From M3007 sp964630705 (lineage in GTDB: Bacteria; Bacteroidota; Bacteroidia; Chitinophagales; Saprospiraceae), in assembly GCA_964630705.1 (NCBI GenBank), contig CAZVZH010000079.1, positions 1 to 17,584 on the forward strand: a stretch of DNA of 17,584 nt, given 5' to 3'. Below are positions 1-6,937 of this stretch, piece by piece. Made by a program: the position numbers and the translations under genes. The notes beneath the pieces were generated by a model that saw only the letters and a program-made list of their open reading frames with translations, was not told the origin of the DNA and ran no database searches. The number at the start of each line of letters is the position of its first letter. The first letter of the stretch is position 1.

Positions 1-46
1 AGTAGGATATGGAAAGCGCGTAGCATCACCCGTGCAGGTTGTTTTG

Positions 47-54
47 CAAAGGTA
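47..54 (-). promoter_or_regulatory. Possible -7 promoter element (TACCTTTG) facing left
   Basis: Read on the minus strand, this 8-mer is TACCTTTG, an exact match to the Bacteroidota -7 element TAnnTTTG. I find no TTG or TTTG element 17-23 bases upstream of it. It would serve a leftward gene outside the window. It is reported only because the same TAC(C/T)TTTG form occurs in the two better promoters of this window. Confidence 0.25.
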
Positions 55-167
55 AAAAATCTTTCCCGGGGCTGATTTATAAAATTTTAGCCAGGGATTA
101 CAGGATTTTGGCCGCTTCCAACGATTTGGCGACAATGCTTACCTTGGACGGTAAAATCAACTTTTCC

Positions 168-662
168 ATGAAAAAATACCTGAAACCCGCGTTATGGACC
201 CTGCTGGCTTTGCTTGTGCTGATCCAGTTTTTCCGGCCGGAAAAAAATTTGTCGAACGACCAATCAGGACATATCCGCGCGAAATATCCCATCCCTGAAT
301 CGGTAGAGGCCACCCTGCAGGTCGCTTGTTACGATTGCCACAGCAACTACACGCGCTACCCCTGGTACGCCGACGTGCAACCGGTGGCGGCCTGGCTGGC
401 CAACCACATCGAGGAAGGCAAACGCGAACTTAACTTTTCCACCCTGACCAGCCGCCGGGCAGCGGTGCAACACCACAAATTAGAGGAGATCATCGAACTG
501 GTGCGGGAAGGCGAAATGCCGCTGGGCTCGTACACCTGGACGCACCGCGACGCTATTCTGAGCGCCGCGCAAAAAGACGAGCTGATCGGCTGGGCACAGT
601 CGGCTATTGATCAGATGAAGGCCCAGTACCCGCCCGACAGCCTGCGGTTGCGGCGCCGGTAG
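168..662 (+). CDS. Membrane-anchored haem-binding domain protein (CxxCH)
   Basis: The 164-residue product has an N-terminal hydrophobic anchor (about residues 8-22, after MKKYLK), so the rest should lie in the periplasm. A single c-type haem motif, CYDCH, sits at C54-C57-H58 inside the segment VACYDCHSNYTRYPWYADV. A downstream MPLGSYTWTH segment supplies a plausible axial Met (M117). This arrangement matches the Bacteroidota haem-binding domain family (Haem_bd type). Its physiological electron partner is not evident. The frame is open upstream to about base 39, but I chose ATG 168 because it places the Lys-rich n-region directly before the hydrophobic stretch. No clear Shine-Dalgarno site is present. 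It is followed by a small membrane protein on the same strand after 68 bases, possibly one operon. The stop codon overlaps a GC-rich hairpin. Confidence 0.85.
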   Translation: MKKYLKPALWTLLALLVLIQFFRPEKNLSNDQSGHIRAKYPIPESVEATLQVACYDCHSNYTRYPWYADVQPVAAWLANHIEEGKRELNFSTLTSRRAAVQHHKLEEIIELVREGEMPLGSYTWTHRDAILSAAQKDELIGWAQSAIDQMKAQYPPDSLRLRRR

Positions 663-684
663 GGGCGACCCTCGCGGTCGCCCC
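662..684. repeat. REP-like GC hairpin directly at a stop codon
   Basis: A 9-bp perfect stem, GGGGCGACC (662-670) and GGTCGCCCC (676-684), has a 5-base loop CTCGC. It starts on the last base of the TAG stop of the haem-binding gene. There is no following T-run, so it is not a classic intrinsic terminator. It resembles the short extragenic palindromes scattered in many environmental genomes. It could protect the 3' end of the upstream transcript or attenuate read-through into the next gene. Confidence 0.6.
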
Positions 685-730
685 CGCAGTCGCCCCCGCC
701 TGCCAACCAACACAAACAACTGTTTTCACC

Positions 731-1075
731 ATGCGCGCAACAACCATAAAATCCGACCTGGTTTTCCTGCTCCACCTGTTCGTTACCCTGCTGGCCTGGG
801 TGGCGCCGTTTTTATTCAGCTGGTATATTCTGGTGCCGGTGTACCTGGCCGTGCTGTTGCAATTTGCCGTGTTTGGCCGCTGCCTGATGAATGCCGAGCA
901 CGACATGGACGAAACGAACGACGCCACGTTTTACTCCCACCTGTTTGAAAAAATGGGTTTGCGGCCCGACCGCGCGCGGCTGAAATTTTATGTGCGCAGG
1001 GTGATTTACCCGGTGTTGTCGGCGGTGGCTTTGGTTTGGCAGCTTGCACTGGGGATAGAACCGGTACTTTTTTAG
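731..1075 (+). CDS. Small integral membrane protein, unknown function
   Basis: The 114-residue protein has about three hydrophobic segments (roughly residues 9-29, 31-50 and 90-108). Between the second and third lies a polar loop with GRCLMNAEHDMDE and TFYSHLFEKMG, followed by a basic stretch (RPDRARLKFYVRR). The loop Cys-Leu-Met-Asn and the TFYS segment look like a conserved signature of a small membrane-protein family, but I cannot name the family with confidence. It starts with ATG 68 bases after the haem-binding gene and on the same strand, so co-transcription is possible. The TAG stop (1073-1075) overlaps the first heptamer of a repeat element, so the gene border coincides with the border of that element. 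A role beside the haem-binding protein is only inferred from position. Confidence 0.6.
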   Translation: MRATTIKSDLVFLLHLFVTLLAWVAPFLFSWYILVPVYLAVLLQFAVFGRCLMNAEHDMDETNDATFYSHLFEKMGLRPDRARLKFYVRRVIYPVLSAVALVWQLALGIEPVLF

Positions 1076-1141
1076 TTTGAAGTTTGAAGTTTGGAGTTTG
1101 AAGTTTGGAGGGGTTCACTATTTCGGATGGTGGGCCCTTTT
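1074..1141 (+). repeat. Repeat element copy A: AGTTTGA heptamers plus hairpin
   Basis: Five tandem heptamers run from 1074 to 1108 (AGTTTGA, AGTTTGA, AGTTTGG, AGTTTGA, AGTTTGG). They are followed by an imperfect hairpin with arms GGGGTTCACTA (1110-1120) and TGGTGGGCCCT (1128-1138), which pairs with several G-T pairs. The same composite occurs inverted at 3927-3980. Aligning the hairpin parts by eye gives about 26 of 33 matching bases. The stretch 1076-1340 contains no gene; besides this element it holds the promoter at 1181-1209. Confidence 0.75.
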
Positions 1142-1180
1142 ATCCCTTGGCAGTATTTGTTAATAAGGCGTTGAAACGAC

Positions 1181-1209
1181 TTGCTTACGATCAGTCTTTG
1201 TTACCTTTG
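1181..1209 (+). promoter_or_regulatory. Bacteroidota-type promoter (TTG-N18-TACCTTTG)
   Basis: TTG at 1181-1183, an 18-base spacer, and TACCTTTG at 1202-1209 match the known Bacteroidota primary sigma factor consensus TTG-N17-23-TAnnTTTG. Transcription would start a few bases after 1209. That leaves an untranslated leader of roughly 125 bases before the ATG at 1341. It would drive the metalloprotease and the lipoprotein behind it. It lies inside the AT-richer block bounded by the inverted repeats, so the block carries its own promoter. Confidence 0.6.
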
Positions 1210-1340
1210 GTATAGCGCAAAACTCCAAATATTGACTCTTGAACCATCCCTCTGTACATAAATGTTGATGTACCCCGGCAGTGTCCGCCAGGCGCTTTGC
1301 CTGATTTTGCCGGAATTGTTCACCCACTAAATTTTTCAAC

Positions 1341-3337
1341 ATGAAAGTACGAAATCTGATTTTCTCGCCCCCCCCCCGACTTACAACGGGCCTATACGAA
1401 GATGTTCTGCCCAAACATTTTTCAGGCGACCTGAACGTATCCTGCACGCGTTGATCTTGCTCCTTGTGGTCAACCTGTTTTACATGAGCAACATGTTTGG
1501 GCAGACATTATTCGACATTTCGAGCGGTTCATTGTTGAATACCGAACAAACCCAAAGGTATCAGCAGATCACCCAATCGGAGCATTACGCAGCATCCCGG
1601 CTGGTTTTATTCAACTCGCTATCCGGCAGCATTAACGCGAACGGGAATTTGCAGATCGATCTGGATGCTCTCGAGCTTGAAGCCGAATGTGGAGTTTTGG
1701 AGTTTAAACCCCAATCTAGCCGCTTTATTGATGAACAAAACTATTACTACTACGGAGTTTTAACCAATGAAGATACCACCGCATGCCTGTGCTGGAGCGG
1801 CGAAGTAATGCTGGAAGCCATTGAAGGCCAGCGGTTTGGATATTTTACGGTAGGCGAGTTCCAATATGAGATTTCGACGATCGACAACGTGTTTAATGTC
1901 GTTTCTCTTCTTGATACGGCTTATTTCTCCAATAAGCAGGAATGTGTTCCAGATTCATTATTCAGTGAAGGTATTCAGCAAAATAACGGTGGAATTAACA
2001 GAGCAGGTCCAGCATGCCCTATTAGAGTGCTTTTCCTGTATACGCAGGCGGCAGAAGACCGCTTTGGGTTGACCGGGATACAGACTATGGCAAACCTCGG
2101 CATCAGTCAAACCAACCAGGCATTTGCCAACAGCAACATCACGGATGTTCGGGCGGTGAATGCGAGGATTCGGGAATGGGTTGGTTTTGATGAAAACCCC
2201 GACAATATTACTGGCGATATAATGGAACTTCAAACCTCTGCAGAGGTGGCTGTCTGGCGTAGTTCGGATTTGGCTGATGTCGTTTGCCTCATTACGAATG
2301 CGGGGTATGCTAGATTGTATGGACTATCTGGAATTATCCCTGATCCGAACGATCCGGATCTATTCATTTCAAATCTTGGCAATCCCAGGTTTGATCTGGC
2401 ATACATGATAGTTGAAGGAGAGGTGTTTACGACAAAAATGACCTTTAGCCACGAACTCGGCCATATTATGGGCTGCCGGCACCAAACCTGCATGACCTAT
2501 CAGACAGATGCTTGTGATGATGATGGGGATATCGAACACGGCCATGGGTGGGGCGAACGACCCAGTTGGTTATGCGGGTGGAAAAATTACAGCACGATCT
2601 TGCACCAGCTGAGAAAAAACAATACCCGGTTATTACATTTTTCTAACCCGGATGTAAGTCATAACGACCATCCAACAGGCGTTCCGGAGGACAGCAATAA
2701 TGCCGCCTGGATTTCAGACGGCAATGGTTGCACGGTTTCAGAGTATATGGATGAACCCGTGGTAAATTTATCGGCTATTATTTCAGGCGAGGCTTATATC
2801 TGCCAACCCAACACGGGACAATTTTATGTCACTGCAACCGGGACAGGTAGCCCCTTCAGTTACGAATGGCAGGTTTCGGTGGATGGCATAAATTGGGGTT
2901 CAGTAGTTGGGACTTCGGCCTCGATCTCTATAAACTCAACAAATTATTCTGTCAATACGACCGTCTTTTTAAGGGTCAAAGTTATCGACGCCACGAGTGC
3001 AACGGTGTTTGCATTTTTCAATTTTGAAGTTCGATCCGGAGGTTCCGGATGCAACATGCCCCTGCAGTATATTCCGAGCGCCCACGTTGTTTGGGACATT
3101 GCACCGAACCCAGTAAAAGAGAACCTCCGAATATCCTACGAGGTTGCGGGGCAGAGTGCCGAAGTGGCTTTCCAGATAAATTCCATCTCCGGGGCTAAAC
3201 TTTTACAACGCAACAGTACGCGTGCGCGGGGTAGGCACACCGAAGAAATTGCTGTAGATCACTTGCCATCGGGCTTGTTATTTATACAATTTTGGGACGG
3301 TCTCTTGCAACATCATAAACTCCTCATTAAACTTTGA
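1341..3337 (+). CDS. T9SS-exported metzincin metalloprotease, frame broken at a C10 tract
   Basis: A 628-residue frame is open from TTG 1451 to 3337; residue numbers here count from that TTG. HELGHIMGCRH at H334 is the HExxHxxGxxH zinc motif of metzincins (M12B/reprolysin-like). A SNPDVSHNDHPTG segment follows, as in bacterial M12 peptidases, but the expected Met-turn (TIM) reads TIL with L384. An Ig-like region (about 440-525) and a T9SS sorting domain (APNP at 551 to the C-terminus) complete it. TTG 1451 gives a hydrophobic start with no charged n-region, yet the codons just upstream in the same frame encode RRPERILHA, a normal signal n-region. No in-frame ATG exists there. The only suitable ATG (1341, MKVRNLIFSPPP) reaches the frame only if the C10 run at 1368-1377 gains one base or loses two. 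As given, that start ends at TGA 1452-1454. The lipoprotein gene follows after 5 bases. Confidence 0.8.
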
Positions 3338-3342
3338 AGACC

Positions 3343-3894
3343 ATGAAACGCTTAATATATTTTTTGATGTTGCTAGGTCTCGTCATCGGGTGTACAAAGG
3401 ATTCTATTTTTGACGAATACGGCTTCTATGGTCATGGATATGCCAAACTAAACGGCAAGGATTGGAACGGAAAGACAGGAGTATTTCCCAAGAAGTTTTT
3501 TTGTGGGCCGACAGATTCCTGTGTGGCGATCAAAATGCATTATTTAAATGAACACGGGGCATTAAGAGGCGATCTTACTTTTGACTTTGTCCCGTTAACA
3601 ACGGGCAAATTTACCTTAAACTATGTTTGGCCTACGTATGAAGATATCCGGTATAAGATAATTTATTCTAAGTATATTTCTGATGGAGACGTTATTACGG
3701 GGGGGTACCATGTATTTGAACAAAATGACGAAAACTATATTGAAATCACCGGATTGAATTTAGAAAAGGGTGATATAAGTGGTAGTTTTCAGGCAGTAGT
3801 GGTCAGAGATTCCTTTTGGGTGCCGCAAGGATATTTACCGGATACTATTCGAATAACAGAAGGTTCTTTCTACGGGAAAATTTATCCGAGATAG
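3343..3894 (+). CDS. Lipoprotein, unknown function
   Basis: The 183-residue product begins MKRLIYFLMLLGLVIGC, a signal peptide with a lipobox ending at C17, so it should be lipidated and membrane-anchored. The mature part has a GYAKLNGKDW segment, common at the start of small Bacteroidota beta-rich lipoproteins, then alternating hydrophobic/polar strands (DLTFDFVPL, GKFTLNYVW, DISGSFQAVVV). Two Cys near residues 47-54 (FFCGPTDSC) could form a disulfide. I recognise no catalytic motif. I chose ATG 3343 over the TTG at 3334 because it gives a normal signal peptide. It lies 5 bases after the protease stop and on the same strand, so translational coupling and a shared transcript are likely. It shares the AT-rich composition of the protease gene, unlike the genes on either side. 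It may be an accessory or surface partner of the protease; that is inference. Confidence 0.75.
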   Translation: MKRLIYFLMLLGLVIGCTKDSIFDEYGFYGHGYAKLNGKDWNGKTGVFPKKFFCGPTDSCVAIKMHYLNEHGALRGDLTFDFVPLTTGKFTLNYVWPTYEDIRYKIIYSKYISDGDVITGGYHVFEQNDENYIEITGLNLEKGDISGSFQAVVVRDSFWVPQGYLPDTIRITEGSFYGKIYPR

Positions 3895-3926
3895 CCTGGA
3901 GAATCTGTTTATATCTAAATATTTCA

Positions 3927-3980
3927 GAAGGGGTTCGCCATCCGCAATGGTGAACCCCTTCAAACTTCAAACTTCAAACT
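3927..3980 (-). repeat. Repeat element copy B, inverted relative to copy A
   Basis: A 15-bp stem, 3927-3941 with 3947-3961, has a 5-base loop and one G-T pair. It is followed by three heptamers TCAAACT (3960-3980), the reverse complement of the AGTTTGA units at 1074-1108. Read on the minus strand, the element has the same order as copy A: heptamers, then the GGGGTTCAC hairpin. It sits between the convergent lipoprotein and M16 genes, one base from the M16 stop codon. It could act as a bidirectional terminator hairpin, although no T-run follows the stem. Confidence 0.8.
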
Positions 3981-3981
3981 A

Positions 3982-6753
3982 TCAAGGCTTCGCCTTTTTG
4001 GTTACAACCCGGCCGTCAGCGTCGAGCTGAATAATCTCCATGCCCAGCTGCTGGAGGCCCGGCATAATTTTTTCGGCGTCGCCGGCCATGAACCAACCTA
4101 GGTTGCCCGGCTGCACCACTTGCGTGGCTACGCCTTGCACGTCTTTGAGGCCGAGGGCTTGCACGCGCTGGCTGTAGGTTTTCCAGTAGTCGTCTTTGAG
4201 GCCGTATTTGACCACACTGACGGCGCTGCTATTGACGGCGGCATTGGTTTCCCACATGCCCGACATGCCCATGACCGTGTTTTGTCTGGTTTTGTCAAAC
4301 TCGGCTTGCGTCATAGGTTTGGCGCCGACAAACTGGGTGACTTCTTTGATTACCTCCTGGATGCTTTCGCTGGTTTTGTCGGTTTGCACGGGCGCATACA
4401 CAAAGAAGGGCCGTTGGCCGCTGGTGTTCATCAGGCCCGAGCGGGCGCCGTACGACCAGTGTTTGTCTTCGCGGATGTTCATGTTGATGCGGCTGGTGAA
4501 GTCGCCGCCCAACACGTTGTTCATCTGCTCGATCGCCGTTTCGTCGAGCTGACCGTAGGGGCGCACGAGGTGGGCCGCCAGGATCAGGCTTTGCTGGCTT
4601 TCCGGCCGGTCGATCAGGAAGATTTTCTTGCCGGCGGTAGCTGCCACCTCCGGAATCACTTTTTTCGGCACATCGCCTTTGCTCCATTTGCCGAAGCGGC
4701 TTTCGAGTTGGGCGATCAGTTCGGGCATGGTGATGTCGCCAGTGACGACGATAGTAGCGTTGTTGGGCTTGAGCCAGCGGTTGTAGAAGCCCTGCACGTC
4801 GGGCAGGCCGATGGCGGCCACACTCTCTTCGGTGCCGGTGCCGCTCATCGGGATGCCGTAGGGGTGGTCTTTGCCGTAGAGCAGTTCGGGCATGACGCGG
4901 ATAACCATGCCGATCGGGCTTTTCTTTTCATTTCCAATACCGCTGATCTGCTGGTTTTTGAGGCGCTCGAGGTCGGCCGCCGGGAAGGCGGGGTGCAGCA
5001 CCACGTCGGCCATGAGGTCGAGGCTGGGGCCCATCGACTGTTTGAGCGTGTTGAGGCTCACGTAGGAGTAGTCGAGGTCGGAGTAGGTGCCCAGCGAAGC
5101 GCCGAGCAGTTGCAGGCGCTCATTGATTTGAAGGCTGGTGAGTGACTGGGTGCCTTCGTCGAGCATGTTCATGGCCAGGTTGGCCAGGCCGGGGCGGCCG
5201 CCCATTTTGTCGGTGCAGTAGCCGGCGTCAAACATGAGGTTGAACACCATGGTGGGGCTTTCCGTGCGGCGGGTGAGCACCACGCGCATGCCGTTTTTGA
5301 GGGTGGCGCGTTCGATGGCGGGGAATTGCGCGTCGACTTTGGTGTCGACGGCCGGGGGCTTGCTGCGGTCGGCTTCGGTGCCGGTCACGCTGTACTCGGG
5401 GAAGGGCGTGCAGCTGAGCGTGAAACGGCCGCGGCTAAGCCATTTTTTGGCGGCGTCGTGGATGTTTTTGGCGGTAGTTTGGTTGTACCAGCGCAGTTTT
5501 TCCTGGTAAACATCGGCGCTGCCGCCGAACACCTCGTGTTGGGCCAGGATGTCGCTTTTGCCGCCGAAGCCGCCGATGCGCTCCAGGCCTTTGATGAAAT
5601 TGGCGAAATATGCCGCGCGTACGCGGTTGACCTCTTCCTCAGTGGGACCGTTGGCTAGAAACTCCCGGAGGATTTCGTTGATGAGGGCTTCCACCTCGTC
5701 CATGGATTGGCCTTTTTTCACATTGGCCATCACCATAAACTCGCCGGAGATTTCGGAGGGGTTGACGAAAGCCGACACCGAAGAGCAAATCTGTTTTTCA
5801 TACACCAGTTTTTTATACAGGCGGCTGTTTTTGCCGGAGGCCAGTACATCGGAAGCCAGGTCGAGCCAAACGGCCTCCTGCGTGCCCCACTGCGGCATGT
5901 GCCAGATCATCATGATGCGCTCTTCGGGCACGCGGTCCTGGTAGCTGGCGCGGATATCGTGGTCGAGCACGGGGATGTCGACGCCCGGGCGGGCGATGGT
6001 GGGGCCGGCGGGGATGTTGCCGAAGTACCGGAGCACTTTTTCGTAGGCAGCCTCGGGGGTGATGTCGCCGGCGATGACGAGCACGGCATTGGCGGCGCCG
6101 TAGTAGGCTTTGAACCACTCGTGTACGTCTTCCAGGCTGGCGGCGTTGAGGTCTTCCATTTCACCGATGACGGTGTGGCCGTAGGGGTGGTGGGGCGGGT
6201 ACATGGCTTTTTGGGCGATGTCCCAGCCTTTGGCGTAAGGTTGGTTTTCGCCCTGGCGCTTTTCATTTTGCACCACGCCGCGTTGCTCGTCGAGTTTGGC
6301 CTGGTCGATGGCGCCGAGCAAGTGGCCCATGCGGTCGCTTTCGAGCCAAAGTACCTGATCGAGGGCGCCTACGGGCACGTTTTGGAAGTAGTTGGTGCGG
6401 TCTTCGCTGGTGGTGCCGTTGAGGTCGGTGCCGCCGATGGCTTCGAGGGCCTGAAAGTAGTCGGTGTTGAAGTTTTCTGAACCGTTGAACATCAGGTGTT
6501 CGAACAGGTGGGCGAAGCCGCTCTTACCCGGCTTTTCATTTTTGGAACCTACGTGGTACCACACGTTGACCGCCACGATGGGCGCTTTGTGGTCTTCGTG
6601 CACCAGGAGGCGCAGGCCGTTGGGCAGGGTGAATTTTTTGTAGGGAATGGTGATGTCGTCGGGGTTGTACTTCGGAACATCCTGTGCCTGGGCAGCGGGT
6701 TGAAATCCGAACAGACAAATGGCCAGCAGGGCCAAGGGAAAGAGTCGTTTCAT
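3982..6753 (-). CDS. Periplasmic M16 family (pitrilysin-type) zinc peptidase
   Basis: The 923-residue protein starts MKRLFPLALLAICLFG with a signal peptide probably cleaved after AQA at about residue 23, so it is periplasmic or outer-membrane associated. The inverted zinc motif HxxEH appears as HLFEH at H82-E85-H86. E164 in the segment VVQNEKRQ is the probable third ligand. The N-terminal catalytic domain is followed by M16C-type sequence. A second, inactive M16 half starts at about residue 455 (TLKNGMRVVL) and lacks HxxEH, its equivalent reading LANLAMNMLDEG. The length fits a fused two-half M16 peptidase, which degrades peptides inside a clamshell chamber. The frame stays open upstream to 7101, but that extension would push the signal peptide inside, so ATG at 6753-6751 is preferred. 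It is divergent from the glycosyltransferase gene and convergent with the lipoprotein. The 184-base divergent gap shows no convincing promoter on this strand. Confidence 0.93.
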   Translation of the reverse strand: MKRLFPLALLAICLFGFQPAAQAQDVPKYNPDDITIPYKKFTLPNGLRLLVHEDHKAPIVAVNVWYHVGSKNEKPGKSGFAHLFEHLMFNGSENFNTDYFQALEAIGGTDLNGTTSEDRTNYFQNVPVGALDQVLWLESDRMGHLLGAIDQAKLDEQRGVVQNEKRQGENQPYAKGWDIAQKAMYPPHHPYGHTVIGEMEDLNAASLEDVHEWFKAYYGAANAVLVIAGDITPEAAYEKVLRYFGNIPAGPTIARPGVDIPVLDHDIRASYQDRVPEERIMMIWHMPQWGTQEAVWLDLASDVLASGKNSRLYKKLVYEKQICSSVSAFVNPSEISGEFMVMANVKKGQSMDEVEALINEILREFLANGPTEEEVNRVRAAYFANFIKGLERIGGFGGKSDILAQHEVFGGSADVYQEKLRWYNQTTAKNIHDAAKKWLSRGRFTLSCTPFPEYSVTGTEADRSKPPAVDTKVDAQFPAIERATLKNGMRVVLTRRTESPTMVFNLMFDAGYCTDKMGGRPGLANLAMNMLDEGTQSLTSLQINERLQLLGASLGTYSDLDYSYVSLNTLKQSMGPSLDLMADVVLHPAFPAADLERLKNQQISGIGNEKKSPIGMVIRVMPELLYGKDHPYGIPMSGTGTEESVAAIGLPDVQGFYNRWLKPNNATIVVTGDITMPELIAQLESRFGKWSKGDVPKKVIPEVAATAGKKIFLIDRPESQQSLILAAHLVRPYGQLDETAIEQMNNVLGGDFTSRINMNIREDKHWSYGARSGLMNTSGQRPFFVYAPVQTDKTSESIQEVIKEVTQFVGAKPMTQAEFDKTRQNTVMGMSGMWETNAAVNSSAVSVVKYGLKDDYWKTYSQRVQALGLKDVQGVATQVVQPGNLGWFMAGDAEKIMPGLQQLGMEIIQLDADGRVVTKKAKP

Positions 6754-6937
6754 GCTAATTGTTTTGAGTTGTGAAAATGGGCGCGGCAGCAGCGGCCGGC
6801 TTCGAAAAACGCGGTCGAAAATCGTGCATTGCCCCCCCGGTGGGTAAAAGTTTGGATGAAAACCGTTTTTCGGCAGGTAAATGGAATAAAAAAGGGGCAG
6901 GAGTACTGCGTCTGTCAGCCTACATTTGAGCCGTACC

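Noticed and set aside
39..167. N-terminal extension of the haem-binding gene from base 39
   Set aside because: It needs a TTG start and would bury the membrane anchor 50 residues inside; ATG 168 gives a normal anchor.
3895..3981. Riboswitch or small RNA in the gap after the lipoprotein
   Set aside because: The only structure is the repeat hairpin, which is explained by the element shared with 1074-1141.
4120..5145. 341-codon plus-strand frame (and 5707-6480) opposite the M16 peptidase
   Set aside because: His/Val/Gly-rich shadow with no domain; the M16 frame is fully convincing.
6921..6928. Exact TACATTTG (-7-like) before the glycosyltransferase gene
   Set aside because: Only 9 bases from the ATG and no TTG at the expected distance; a chance match is likely.
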